A stretch of 64,000 nt of DNA from an uncultured Anaerobiospirillum sp. (GTDB taxonomy: Bacteria > Pseudomonadota > Gammaproteobacteria > Enterobacterales > Succinivibrionaceae). Both the position numbers and the translations under genes were made by a program. Of the stretch, positions 26,268-35,084 are shown piece by piece. Every line of letters begins with the position of its first letter. The first letter of the stretch is position 1. The notes under the pieces are model-generated. The model saw only the letters and a program-made list of their open reading frames with translations. It was not told the DNA's origin and ran no database searches. The DNA is taken from the NCBI GenBank assembly GCA_944390115.1, contig CALXOW010000002.1, positions 1 through 64,000 on the forward strand, written 5' to 3'.

Positions 26268-27485
26268 ATGAGTGACACTGTCCTCAAGGACAAAACCCCA
26301 GTGATGTCGAGTGAGGATGCCATCTTTGATGACATCCGCCCATGTCGTGATGACGAAGCACCCCAGGAACTGGCCAAAATTGCCCAAGATGAATCCTTAA
26401 TCACCGGTATTGTGCGCCTGCGCTTCCCGACCTTAAGCAAGTGGTTAGGGCCGGTGCTGCGCATCTTTGTGCGCCGTTATATCCACAAGCAGCTGGAGCA
26501 AATCCACACGATTCAGGATTTCCAGTTGCAGGTGGCCAAGGCCATGGAGAGCATGATCGCCAATACCACCGATGGCCTGACTTATCGCGGCTTTGATAAC
26601 TTAGATCCAAGCAAGAGCTATCTCTTTATCTCCAATCACCGCGATATCTCGCTCGATCCTGCCTTTATCGACTTTGCGCTCCACAATAAGAGCCATCGTA
26701 CGCTGCGCATCGCCATTGGCGACAATCTGCTCAAGATGCCAGCGGCGACCGCCTTAATGCGCCTCAATAAGAGCTTTATCGTCAAGCGTGCTGTCGCCTC
26801 GCCGCGCGAGCGCTTAAAGGAAGTCACGCACTTGTCCCAATACATGGGCCTGTCGCTGCAAGAGGGCCATTGCATCTGGATTGCTCAGCGTGAGGGCCGC
26901 GCCAAGAACGGCGATGACCGCACCGAAGAGTCCGTACTCAAGATGATCTATATGTACGGCCGCAGCCAGAAAGAGGACTTTGCCTCGTACATGAGCAAGC
27001 TCAACATCGTGCCGGTCTCGATCAACTATGAGTTTGACCCGAACGACTACGACAAAGCCCACGAGTTAGATGAAAAAGAGCGCAACAACGGCGTCTATCA
27101 CAAGGGCGAGTTTGAGGACATCAAGAGTATCGTCAAGGGCATCAAGGGCTACAAGGGCCACGTCACCATTGTCGCTGGCCAACCGATTACCAAGGGCTTT
27201 AGCACCCCAGAGGAGTTAGCGCAGCTCATCGATGACTTCATCTACCAGCACTATGAGCTCTTCCCAAGCGTCCTGATTGCCGCACACGAGCTGGGCTTAG
27301 CCTCGGATGATGAGGTCGTGGACGTGACCGCCGAGGAGAAGCAAAAGTTCTTAGAGCGCATTCACGCCTATCCGCAGCAGCTGCAAGAGCGGGTGCTCAA
27401 GATGTACGCCTATCCTTATATCAATCAAAAGGCCTCGCTTGCAGGCACCAAGCGCCACTTGGAGCCAAAGGACGCAGCAGCCTAG
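26268..27485 (+). CDS. PlsC-like glycerolipid acyltransferase
   Basis: A membrane-associated acyltransferase of the LPLAT superfamily, probably acting on (lyso)phosphatidic acid or another lipid acceptor. The 405-residue product carries FISNHRDISLDPAF at about 105-120, a variant of the catalytic NHxxxxD motif with one extra residue between His and Asp, and WIAQREGRAKNGDD, equivalent to the EGTR motif. No long membrane helix is obvious. The ATG at 26268 has GGAG 6 nt upstream; a frame extension to 26229 is less likely. It stands alone. The variant motif makes the exact acceptor uncertain. Confidence 0.8.
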   Translation: MSDTVLKDKTPVMSSEDAIFDDIRPCRDDEAPQELAKIAQDESLITGIVRLRFPTLSKWLGPVLRIFVRRYIHKQLEQIHTIQDFQLQVAKAMESMIANTTDGLTYRGFDNLDPSKSYLFISNHRDISLDPAFIDFALHNKSHRTLRIAIGDNLLKMPAATALMRLNKSFIVKRAVASPRERLKEVTHLSQYMGLSLQEGHCIWIAQREGRAKNGDDRTEESVLKMIYMYGRSQKEDFASYMSKLNIVPVSINYEFDPNDYDKAHELDEKERNNGVYHKGEFEDIKSIVKGIKGYKGHVTIVAGQPITKGFSTPEELAQLIDDFIYQHYELFPSVLIAAHELGLASDDEVVDVTAEEKQKFLERIHAYPQQLQERVLKMYAYPYINQKASLAGTKRHLEPKDAAA

Positions 27486-27505
27486 GTCACTGTGTTTCAT
27501 ATTTT

Positions 27506-27539
27506 GCAAAAAGCCCAAGGATTACCTTGGGCTTTTTGC
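27506..27539. terminator. Bidirectional terminator between convergent genes
   Basis: A perfect 15-bp stem (27506-27520 with 27525-27539, loop ATTA) with TTTTT in the 3' arm on either strand. It serves the acyltransferase (+) and the dprA-like gene (-). Confidence 0.9.
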
Positions 27540-27598
27540 TGGGCCAGAGTGCACTGCTTGGTGCAAGCAAAGTGGGTCGTGAGGGCCTGCTGCGGTGC

Positions 27599-28516
27599 TT
27601 AGCTTAGGATTGGGGGCTCGATTTCATTGCCGAAAAGATCCACGGGCTGGGCTCCGAGGGCGATGAGTTGGTTATTGGCGCAAAGCTCGTTGGCTTCAGG
27701 CTGGCGGACAAAAATGGACCGCTGAGCGCGCAGCCCTTCTTTGGCGCCTTCCCACGTACCGCCTGAGTCACCACTTTGCGCGACGTAGGTATGAGTTGCC
27801 AAGCCATAGACGAGCTTGTTACGCGCCATCGCACGCCAAGTGCTCCAACGATCGGTCGGAGCATAACTGCTGATTACTAAGAGCTTGCCCGCTACGAGGG
27901 CCTGATAGTACTGTTTGAACCCTGCGCTGAAAGTATCGATGCCTTGAGCTAACACTACGACACTGGAGCCACCGCAGGCAAGCACGGCCTCAAGAGCGCG
28001 TTGATCTACTCCTTTAGCGCCGCCGCTGACCACCACCTGGCCTGATTGCGCCGCCTTTTGGGCAATATGGTCGGTGAACTGCAACGAAATTGCACTGGCA
28101 TCCCGTGACCCCACGATAGCCGTCATAGGCTGGTGCAAGAGCTCCACATTGCCTTTGGCAAAGAGCAGGGTCGGGGTGCGGCGCTTTAAGTTGGTTTTGA
28201 GGCTCTTTGGGTAGCGCGCGTCATGAAAAGGAATGAGCTCATAACCTTGATTGAGCCATTGCTCGATTTGGAACGAGTAGTTAGTAAGCTCACTATAGCC
28301 TTGGGTGAAGGCTTGGCATTCTTCAGCCGTGAGGCCGAGCTTAGGCCACAGTTCTTTGCGCTCAAAGAGCTCGACAATGGACAGTCGCGGCTCATGTTGG
28401 AACGCGGCAATGTAAAGGTTGTTTCTGCGCTCGGTGGTTAAGCTGTTGCTACGCCCTTTGCCCGTGCCGGGCATAAAAGCCAGAGCGTACCAGTACGCCA
28501 GATTTTGTAAGCTCAC
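27599..28516 (-). CDS. DprA/Smf-like DNA-processing protein
   Basis: DprA proteins bind incoming single-stranded DNA and load RecA during transformation. The 305-residue product has the family landmarks: RYPKSLKTNLKRRTPTLLF, AIVGSRDAS, VVSGGAKGVDQRALEAVLA in the Rossmann fold, and ARNKLVYGLA, equivalent to RNRxIAGL. The region after it (VAQSGDSGGTWEGAKEGLR) differs from canonical DprA and there is no C-terminal winged helix, so it belongs to a divergent branch. The GTG start at 28516 follows GGGAGG 6 nt away. No competence genes adjoin, and the flank 28517-28760 is AT-richer, so acquisition is possible. Confidence 0.75.
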   Translation of the reverse strand: MSLQNLAYWYALAFMPGTGKGRSNSLTTERRNNLYIAAFQHEPRLSIVELFERKELWPKLGLTAEECQAFTQGYSELTNYSFQIEQWLNQGYELIPFHDARYPKSLKTNLKRRTPTLLFAKGNVELLHQPMTAIVGSRDASAISLQFTDHIAQKAAQSGQVVVSGGAKGVDQRALEAVLACGGSSVVVLAQGIDTFSAGFKQYYQALVAGKLLVISSYAPTDRWSTWRAMARNKLVYGLATHTYVAQSGDSGGTWEGAKEGLRAQRSIFVRQPEANELCANNQLIALGAQPVDLFGNEIEPPILS

Positions 28517-28920
28517 TGTGCACCTCCCATGGTTTGGGTCAAAGTTGCTCTGCCTTGTTTGAGCAGTGTCCTCTTAGTCAACTTACCAAAGATTAAAGGC
28601 TATTGTGGGCACTTTTGGGTAAATGGTGCTGTAACTAGCAAATTTTGCGTTGGATATCTATGTGGGCTTGCTACAATAATATCAACTGGGGTATTGTTTG
28701 GAGCTGATGCGCGCTTGGATCGTTCTATGCTTATCCCTGTTTAGGAATTGCTTTCTTATGCAGAATTGAGCTTAGTGCAAGCTCTGATTCTGTCGCACTT
28801 GCCCACCCCAAAAAGAGTCCTGGCTTGTAGTCCTTTGGCTGAACTCTTTTCTGGTCGCAAGGATTGGCGGCTAATGGTGGAGCGTAGGATGCGTTTGGTG
28901 TCTTGTGAGGGAAGGTCGCT
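28517..28920. other. Divergent region between dprA-like and pilin-like genes
   Basis: About 400 bp, AT-richer on the left. A 71-codon + frame (28529-28744) lacks a ribosome binding site and recognisable sequence, so I do not call it. Confidence 0.4.
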
Positions 28921-29811
28921 GTGGTAGGCCGGAGTTTTTGGGCGCGTTTTAGATTTGCGCCGTTGCGTTACAACGATGGCACCCCGTGCTATTTTCGCGC
29001 GGCGTGTCTTACTGTCTTGGCGCTGTGCTTAGTCGCGCAAGGACTGGTACTCGGTGCGCGCAAAGATGCTCAGTCGGCCCAGCTGGCGCAAGCAGGTGAG
29101 AATGTCTCAAGCGCTCAGAGCTTACAGCAAGACCAGCTGACCCAAGGGGTCAGCGGTACCTTACAGGTCGGGCAATCGGTCAGTGCCACTGCGGTCGGTT
29201 CATCCCTGTCTCGCACCACGGTGAGCGCCCCGATCTCCTCGCATTTGGCGATTGCCCCTAATGGTACGAACGCCGCTTTAGCTGAGCATAGCCTTGCAGC
29301 CACTTCATCTTTAAGCTCAGCGCACGTGGCTCCACCGCGTTCGGAGCTTGATGTCACCTTACAGCCATCAGGCTTTTGGTCGATGCTGGGTCTATCCTCC
29401 GATGAGGACAAGCTCAAGGCGCAGCTGTTAAAGAACCGCCGTGCCGCCTTAGTTGAGCTCTTAGACAGTGCGGCTTACTTCAATTCCTGCGGCACGATTA
29501 ACTCCAGCTATGCCGGGTGCAATTACCGCTTCTCCAAGCGCCTCAAGGCCCTCTATGACATTTCGGTCAAGGCTGACCCTAAGGGTTACATCATCGCGAT
29601 TACTGCTAAGGGCGAGCAGGCCCAAGACCCATGCGCCCGCTTTACGGTCAACGCGCAGGGTGAGTACTTTGCCTACGATCAAAACGGTGCTCACAACCTC
29701 AAGTGTTTTGAAAATACCGAGGTGCCTAAGCAGATTATGGCGATCAGCCAAGCGCTGCAGCTTCTAAACTCAGAGGGTGATGAGGGTTCGGCCTTAGCCG
29801 CCCGCCCATAA
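28921..29811 (+). CDS. Membrane-anchored protein with type IV pilin-like C-terminus
   Basis: A 296-residue protein: short basic start, one hydrophobic segment (about 28-46, ACLTVLALCLVAQGLVLG), a Ser/Ala/Thr/Gln-rich linker to about residue 150, then a globular C-terminal domain. Near residues 180-270 the pattern YFNSCGTINSSYAGC, then YIIAITAKGEQAQDPC, FTVNAQGE and KCF resembles the C-terminal domain of PilE-like pilins, including their disulfides. The classical prepilin peptidase site and pilin N-terminal helix are absent, which would preclude normal pilus assembly. GTG start; GAGGGAAGG lies upstream. Function unknown; the pilin resemblance is by eye. Confidence 0.55.
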   Translation: MVGRSFWARFRFAPLRYNDGTPCYFRAACLTVLALCLVAQGLVLGARKDAQSAQLAQAGENVSSAQSLQQDQLTQGVSGTLQVGQSVSATAVGSSLSRTTVSAPISSHLAIAPNGTNAALAEHSLAATSSLSSAHVAPPRSELDVTLQPSGFWSMLGLSSDEDKLKAQLLKNRRAALVELLDSAAYFNSCGTINSSYAGCNYRFSKRLKALYDISVKADPKGYIIAITAKGEQAQDPCARFTVNAQGEYFAYDQNGAHNLKCFENTEVPKQIMAISQALQLLNSEGDEGSALAARP

Positions 29812-30065
29812 GAGACTGCACGAGTCTGATGCCCTGGCCCAGCGCTCTTTTGAGTACTGGGCTTTGTTGTCTTTAGTGGGCCTAAGTGAGAGTAATTTGC
29901 CGCTGGGCGTAAGACTTGGGCCCATCGTGTATAATCGCAAACGGGCCGTAGTGCTCTTTGTCCTTACGACCATGGGCGCCCAGCTTTGGTCTGGGGCTAT
30001 CAAGGATTTAGACGCTCCTGCACAGTTTGCTTGGTTGGGGGGCGTATTTGGGATGGTGAGAACTT

Positions 30066-30851
30066 ATGCAAGTTGCAAATAACACGGTAGTTACGGTTTC
30101 TTACGTTGTAACGGACGAAGAGGGCCAGGTCGTCGGTCGTACCGATCCAAAGCGCCCAGTAGTAGCCTTAATCGGTCACGGCTATCTGGTTCCAGGCCTT
30201 GAGGCTGCCTTACAAGGTAAGGAAGCAGGCGTTGAGTTTGCCCTGCGCTTAGAGCCTAAGGATGCTTTTGGTGAGTTCAATCAGGGGCTGGTTCAGACCA
30301 TCGACCGCTCGATGTTCGGTACCTTCCCAGTTGAGGTGGGTAATGCTTTTGAGGCTGATACCTCCGCCGGTCCACGTCTGGTCGTAGTCAAGGAAGTCAC
30401 CGATTCCACCGTCACCGTCGACGGCAACCACCCATTAGCTGGTAAGACCTTAAACTTCATCGGCACGATCGATGAGGTCCGTGAGGCTACCGAAGAAGAA
30501 ATCGCTCACGGCCACGCCCACCGCGATGGCGTTTGCCCTTCAGAGGAAGGCGAGCACCACTGCTGCTGCGGCCACCACCACGATGACGAGGAAGGCGGCG
30601 AGCACCACTGCTGCCATCACCATCACCATGATGACGATGATGGCGAGCACCACTGCTGCCACCACCATCACCACGATGACGAGGATGGCGAGCACCACTG
30701 CTGCCACCACCATCACCACGATGATGATGAGGATGGCGGCGAACATCATTGCTGCGGTCATCACCACCATGAGGACGGCGAGCATCACTGCTGCGGCCAC
30801 CACCATCATGAGGATGGGGAGCACCACTGCCACCACCACGACGACAAATAG
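30066..30851 (+). CDS. slyD: FKBP-type peptidyl-prolyl isomerase SlyD with extreme His/Cys tail
   Basis: SlyD is a cytoplasmic prolyl isomerase/chaperone and Ni2+ metallochaperone for hydrogenase. Residues 1-150 give the FKBP core with inserted IF domain (VVTDEEGQVVGRTDPKRP, YLVPGLEAALQGK, DAFGEFNQGL). From about residue 150 the protein is almost only His, Cys, Asp, Glu and Gly: seven repeats built on GEHHCC plus HHHH and DD/ED, with more than 40 His and about 15 Cys. At 261 residues it exceeds E. coli SlyD (196). The DNA of the tail is a tandem repeat of about 40-50 bp. It is monocistronic. Confidence 0.93.
   Translation: MQVANNTVVTVSYVVTDEEGQVVGRTDPKRPVVALIGHGYLVPGLEAALQGKEAGVEFALRLEPKDAFGEFNQGLVQTIDRSMFGTFPVEVGNAFEADTSAGPRLVVVKEVTDSTVTVDGNHPLAGKTLNFIGTIDEVREATEEEIAHGHAHRDGVCPSEEGEHHCCCGHHHDDEEGGEHHCCHHHHHDDDDGEHHCCHHHHHDDEDGEHHCCHHHHHDDDEDGGEHHCCGHHHHEDGEHHCCGHHHHEDGEHHCHHHDDK
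30540..30848 (+). repeat. Tandem repeat encoding the SlyD metal-binding tail
   Basis: GAGCACCACTGCTGC plus CACCACCATCACCA and a GAT/GAC/GAG-rich stretch recurs about seven times at 39-51 bp spacing, always in frame, encoding GEHHCC-H4/5-D/E units. Confidence 0.85.
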
Positions 30852-30876
30852 TCGTCGCGCCTGTTAGGCTAATCCT

Positions 30877-30918
30877 TTGAGAAAAGACGCGCTGCCTACT
30901 GGTAGCGCGTCTTTTCGC
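30877..30918 (+). terminator. Intrinsic terminator of slyD
   Basis: GAAAAGACGCGCT pairs with AGCGCGTCTTTTC around about 10 nt. T-rich 3' arm, strong stem. Confidence 0.8.
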
Positions 30919-30985
30919 ATAAATGAGCCGTTTAGTGTAAGATAGCCGCGCTTTTTTGTTGGTTTCCTAGGTTCTTTTGTCTGCT

Positions 30986-32449
30986 ATGAAATTCATTCTC
31001 CGCCTTTTCCCTGAAATCTCGATTAAGAGCCGCCCAGTGCGCAACCGCCTGATCAAGGTGCTGATGCAAAACCTCTTTAATGTGGCGCAGCATCACGGCT
31101 TTGACATTAAGGTGCAGGCCCAGTGGGATAAGCTCATCGTTAAGGTGGGCGGGGATGATGAGTCCGACAAGACCCAAGCTCTGGCCGTGCGTGAGCTCTC
31201 GCGTGTGCCGGGCATTCACTCCTTCCTTGAGGTCAAGGAGTTTGAGTTCACCACCTTTGAGGACATCTTTGCGGTAGCAGGCCCAATTTATGGCCCGTCG
31301 CTCGAGGGTAAGACCTTTGCCGTACGCGTCCGTCGCCGTGGTAACCACAGCTTTACCTCCCAAGAGGTCGAGCGCATGGTCGGTGGTATGTTCAAGTCCC
31401 ACTACCCTAATGCGGGCGTGTCCTTAAATCACCCGGACGTCCAGATCGACATCGAGATCGACCAAAACCGCGCCTTTGTCATCACCCACAAATACCAGGG
31501 CATGGGCGGCTATCCGGTCGGCTCGCAGGGTGCAGCCTTATCCTTAATCTCGGGCGGCTTTGATAGCGGCGTTTCGACCTATAAGGCCATTCACCGTGGT
31601 ATGAAGGTCAATTACCTCTTCTTTAACATGGGTGGCACCGCCCATGAGTTAGGCGTCAAGCAAGAGGCTTACTTCATTTGGGATCGCTATGCGGCTTCCC
31701 ATCGCGTCAAGTTCATCACCATTCCGTTTGAGCGCATCGTAGGCCAGATCTTAGAGCGTACCCACCATGGCGTCCGGGGCGTGATCTTAAAGCGCATGAT
31801 GATGCGCGTGGGCTCTGCGATCGCTCAGCGCATTAAGGCTGAGGCCTTAATCACGGGCGAGAGCGTGGGCCAGGTGTCCTCGCAGACCGTCACCAACTTA
31901 GGCCATATCGATGCCGCCGCCGACGTGGTGGTGCTGCGTCCTTTAGTGATGGAGGATAAGCAGGACATCGTGGATCAGGCCTGGGCCATCGGCACGGCGG
32001 GTTTTGCTGAGAGCATGCCGGAGTACTGCGGCGTTATATCCGATCACCCGAACGTCTGCCCAACCCGCGCCTTTGTCGAGGAAGAAGAGGCCAAGATGGA
32101 TGCTGACTTGGTGGCCGATGCGGTAGAAAAGGCCGCCTTCCTGGAGATCAAGGAGATCCCTGAGAACACCTCCAAGCTCGAAGTTGAAGTCGAGACGGTC
32201 TCAACCTTAGGCTTAAACGACGTAGTGCTCGACGTACGCGCTCCAGATGACGCAGCTAAGGCTCCGCTAAAGGTGGAGGGTCATGAAGTGATTGAGTTGC
32301 CGTTCTACAAGGTCGCCTCCGAGTTTGAGAAGCTCGATGAGCTCAAGACCTATGCGCTCTTCTGCGATCAAGGCGTTATGAGCACGATGCAGGCGCGCGA
32401 GTTAAAGGAGCGCGGCCACCACAACGTGAAGATCTACCGTCCAGAGTAA
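30986..32449 (+). CDS. thiI: tRNA 4-thiouridine synthase ThiI with rhodanese domain
   Basis: ThiI adenylates U8 of tRNA and transfers sulfur to make 4-thiouridine; it also feeds thiazole synthesis. The 487-residue protein is colinear with E. coli ThiI: start MKFILRLFPEISIKS, THUMP domain (about 60-165), PP-loop SGGFDSGVS near 180-190, Cys in MPEYCGVIS, and a C-terminal rhodanese domain with active Cys in FCDQGVMS. The ATG at 30986 matches E. coli; a TTG three codons earlier is less likely. The presence of the rhodanese cysteine indicates the sulfurtransferase route is intact. Confidence 0.96.
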   Translation: MKFILRLFPEISIKSRPVRNRLIKVLMQNLFNVAQHHGFDIKVQAQWDKLIVKVGGDDESDKTQALAVRELSRVPGIHSFLEVKEFEFTTFEDIFAVAGPIYGPSLEGKTFAVRVRRRGNHSFTSQEVERMVGGMFKSHYPNAGVSLNHPDVQIDIEIDQNRAFVITHKYQGMGGYPVGSQGAALSLISGGFDSGVSTYKAIHRGMKVNYLFFNMGGTAHELGVKQEAYFIWDRYAASHRVKFITIPFERIVGQILERTHHGVRGVILKRMMMRVGSAIAQRIKAEALITGESVGQVSSQTVTNLGHIDAAADVVVLRPLVMEDKQDIVDQAWAIGTAGFAESMPEYCGVISDHPNVCPTRAFVEEEEAKMDADLVADAVEKAAFLEIKEIPENTSKLEVEVETVSTLGLNDVVLDVRAPDDAAKAPLKVEGHEVIELPFYKVASEFEKLDELKTYALFCDQGVMSTMQARELKERGHHNVKIYRPE

Positions 32450-32775
32450 TGTCTTAGCTCTTTTGGTGGGCTCGCATGCCTCGGGTGAGTGCACCTGAGG
32501 CATGCGCATTTTTGCGCCAGGTGCCTTGCGACACATTGGGCTGATTTGAGTGCGGTGAGCCGAGGGGCGGCTGGTGAACCCTTTGGGACGGTAGGTGAGC
32601 CCTTGGGGTGACTGGTGGGCTCTTGTGGCGGTTGGTGCCTTGGGGCGGGCGCTGCATGGGGTGAGTGTGCGTTTTTGTGGCTTGAGCGGCATTTTGGGGG
32701 CTTGTGCTGCAAGCTAGGGCTGTCATTTCCTATAATGGGATGAGTGCCTAATTCAAGCTAAGGGGTGAAGGAGCG
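32450..32775. other. thiI-AKR intergenic region
   Basis: Contains a GCATGCCTC/GAGGCATGC hairpin (about 32472-32503) followed by GCATTTTTGCG, probably the thiI terminator, then the tandem repeat at 32554-32650, then the promoter region of the reductase gene. Overlapping minus-strand frames here are repeat-derived. Confidence 0.5.
32554..32650 (+). repeat. 19-21 bp degenerate tandem repeat, 5 units
   Basis: Units starting GGTGA/GGTGG at 32554, 32573, 32594, 32614 and 32634, each roughly GGTGAGCCCTTGGGGYGGCT. Non-coding on the + strand. Confidence 0.7.
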
Positions 32776-33624
32776 ATGCAACATTTGTTGTTAAATAACG
32801 GGGTGCGCATTCCCGTGCTGGGCTTTGGCGTGTTCCAAATCCCCGATCACGAGGAGTGTGAGCGCGTCGTGCAACAGGCTTTAGCCGTGGGCTATCGCCT
32901 GATCGACACCGCGCAAGCCTACGATAACGAAGAGGCGGTGGGCCGTGCCATTAAAAGCTCGGGCGTGCCGCGTGCCGATATCTTCTTAACCTCGAAGGTT
33001 TGGGTTTCCAATTCTGGTGAACAGGCGGCGATGGCTTCGATCGAAGAGTCGCTGCGTAAGCTTGACACCGATTACCTCGACCTCATGCTCATTCACCAGC
33101 CTTTTGGCGATTATTACGGCACCTATCGGGCCTTAGAGCGCGCCTTAAAAGAAGGAAAGTGCCGCGCGATTGGCGTCTCGAACTTTTTTGCTGATCGCTT
33201 GGTCGATCTCTGTAACTTCTTTGAGGTTAAGCCGCAGGTCAACCAAATGGAGACGCACGTGTTCCAGCAGCAGGTGGCCTTGCGCCCTTACCTTGATAAG
33301 TACAAGGTGCAGCTGCAATCATGGGGACCTTTGGCCGAGGGCAAAAACGATTTCTTCAATCAGCCGGTGCTCAAGAAGATCGGCGCTAAGCACCACAAGA
33401 ACGTCGCTCAGGTGGCGCTGCGCTTTTTAGTGCAAAGTGGCATTGTCGCGATTCCTAAGTCCAGTTCGCGTGCGCATATGGAGCAAAATATCGACATCTT
33501 CGATTTTGAGCTGACTCACGCCGAGATCGAGCTCATTCGTAACCTCGATACGCGCCGCAGCCTCTTTTGCAATCACCACGATCCTAAGTTTGTTGAGGCG
33601 TTAACGGAGCTCAAGCTCAGTTAA
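32776..33624 (+). CDS. Aldo/keto reductase
   Basis: An NADPH-dependent aldo/keto reductase of the 2,5-diketogluconate reductase/AKR5-like type, a cytoplasmic (beta/alpha)8 barrel. The 282-residue product shows the catalytic set: Asp and Tyr in LIDTAQAYDNEEAVG, Lys in FLTSKVW and His in LMLIHQPFGDYYG. IGVSNFF and the cofactor motif IPKSSSRAHMEQN are also present. AAGGAG lies before the ATG. Substrate unknown. A tandem copy of its 3' end follows the stop. Confidence 0.9.
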   Translation: MQHLLLNNGVRIPVLGFGVFQIPDHEECERVVQQALAVGYRLIDTAQAYDNEEAVGRAIKSSGVPRADIFLTSKVWVSNSGEQAAMASIEESLRKLDTDYLDLMLIHQPFGDYYGTYRALERALKEGKCRAIGVSNFFADRLVDLCNFFEVKPQVNQMETHVFQQQVALRPYLDKYKVQLQSWGPLAEGKNDFFNQPVLKKIGAKHHKNVAQVALRFLVQSGIVAIPKSSSRAHMEQNIDIFDFELTHAEIELIRNLDTRRSLFCNHHDPKFVEALTELKLS

Positions 33625-33667
33625 GTGCAGTGAGCTCAGTTAAGAGAGTGAGCTCAGCTAAGAGAGG
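33613..33667 (+). repeat. 18-bp tandem repeat over the AKR stop codon
   Basis: GAGCTCAGYTAAGAGAGK at 33632-33649 and 33650-33667, preceded by a diverged copy at 33613-33631 that includes the last codons and the TAA. Confidence 0.75.
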
Positions 33668-33767
33668 GGGCGCAGAAACTTGAGTTCATTTTGCAAGTCA
33701 ATTAATAGTGGAGTGTAGTTTGCACGAAGGATTAGTTTGAGGTTTTTTCGGTAAGGTAGGTTGTGAG

Positions 33768-35069
33768 TTGGGCTGGTTAAATCACTCTGTGCTCTTTATC
33801 GCGCAGCGCTATATTAAGGGCTCCAGAAAGCAGCGCTTTGCTTCCTTGGTGGCATTGCTTGCGACCTTGGGCATCGCTATTGGCGTGGGTGCGCTGATTG
33901 TAGTGAGCTCGATTATGCAGGGCCTGCAAGAGCGCCTCAAAGCCAACATTCTGACCGATTGTGCCCATGTCGTGGTCCAAGCGCAAGAGCGTGATATCCC
34001 GTACTTGCTCTCCTTGCCTTATGTCAATGCCTTGGCTCCCCACGTACAGGGCGAGGCGATGATGCAGTATGGCGATGATATCTCCATGGTGACGCTGCAA
34101 GCGACCGATCACAATAGCCTCTACGTAAGTCCTAAGTACTCCGCCTCCTTTGGCCTAACTTCGCGCCGGGTCGACGCCTTTACGCTCGGCGTGGGCGATC
34201 AAGGCACGCCGATGCAAGCTGTGGTCAAGATGCCATCGGTTGATCGCATGGGCTATCAGTACGGCTCGATCTTTCCTTTTATCCCGGATAATTACGATCT
34301 GGCCCTCAATTACGCCACAATCTTGCAGTACAACATTGCCCTGGGCACCGAGGCTAAGGTGCGCCTCATCTCAACCCAAAATGCGCGCTATACCCCCTTT
34401 GGCCTGACCCCAATTCAGCGTAACTTCAAGGTTATGGCGGTGCTCAACTCGATTGATAAGTCCGCCGCGCCGACCGTGATTGGCAATTACGAGGATGTGC
34501 GCCGTTTTCTGCGCCTGGGCGCCTCGGAAATGTACTATCGCCTGTACTTGACCGATCCGTTCGTGGTCGAGCAGGTCGTGTCCTACCTCGATGGTCGCTA
34601 CAACTATATCGATTGGCGAGCCCGCTACGGCGATTTCTTTAGAGCAGTGGGCTTAGAGAAGGTCACGATGTCGCTTATGCTCTGCCTGATTGTCCTGGTT
34701 GCGGCCTTTAATATCCTCTCTTCGCTGACGATGGTGGTGAGCTCGCGCGTGAGTGAAATCGCGATCCTCAAGACCTTGGGCCTGAGCAATTTAGAGCTAC
34801 TCTCGGTGTTCCTCTTGGTGGGAATGAGCGCGAGTATCGTGGGCTCGCTCTTGGGCCTGGCGCTGGGCATTCCTTTTGCCCTCAATGCGCAAGATATCTT
34901 AAGCTTTATGGGAGTCAGTATCGTTCAAGGGGAGCTGCCGATCGAGCTTAATATCAGCAATATCGTCATTATCGTGGTCTTGTGCCAAGTGGTTTCGTTC
35001 TTATGCACCTTCTATCCGGCCTATTACGCCAGCAAGGCCGATCCTGTGGAGCATTTGGTGCACAGTTAG
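33768..35069 (+). CDS. lolC: Lipoprotein-releasing system permease LolC
   Basis: An inner-membrane subunit of LolCDE, which extracts outer-membrane lipoproteins and hands them to LolA. About 433 residues, with one N-terminal helix (FASLVALLATLGIAIGVGALIVV), a large periplasmic MacB-like domain, and three C-terminal helices (about 305-420) of the FtsX type, ending PAYYASKADPVEHL. The TTG at 33768 has AAGG and TAGG sequences upstream; a GTG at 33789 is an alternative start. lolD follows 15 bp later. LolC versus LolE is assigned by order. Confidence 0.88.
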   Translation: MGWLNHSVLFIAQRYIKGSRKQRFASLVALLATLGIAIGVGALIVVSSIMQGLQERLKANILTDCAHVVVQAQERDIPYLLSLPYVNALAPHVQGEAMMQYGDDISMVTLQATDHNSLYVSPKYSASFGLTSRRVDAFTLGVGDQGTPMQAVVKMPSVDRMGYQYGSIFPFIPDNYDLALNYATILQYNIALGTEAKVRLISTQNARYTPFGLTPIQRNFKVMAVLNSIDKSAAPTVIGNYEDVRRFLRLGASEMYYRLYLTDPFVVEQVVSYLDGRYNYIDWRARYGDFFRAVGLEKVTMSLMLCLIVLVAAFNILSSLTMVVSSRVSEIAILKTLGLSNLELLSVFLLVGMSASIVGSLLGLALGIPFALNAQDILSFMGVSIVQGELPIELNISNIVIIVVLCQVVSFLCTFYPAYYASKADPVEHLVHS

Positions 35070-35084
35070 GTCTGGGAGTTGGTC

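Noticed and set aside
28529-28744. 71-codon + strand ORF between the dprA-like and pilin-like genes
   Set aside because: Starts inside the ribosome binding region of the divergent dprA-like gene and has no upstream signal of its own.
30540-30839. 99-codon minus-strand ORF opposite the slyD tail
   Set aside because: Valine/alanine-rich antisense product of the His/Cys repeat; no ribosome binding site.
32402-32726. Three overlapping minus-strand ORFs after thiI
   Set aside because: They translate the 20-bp tandem repeat in different frames and have no start signals.
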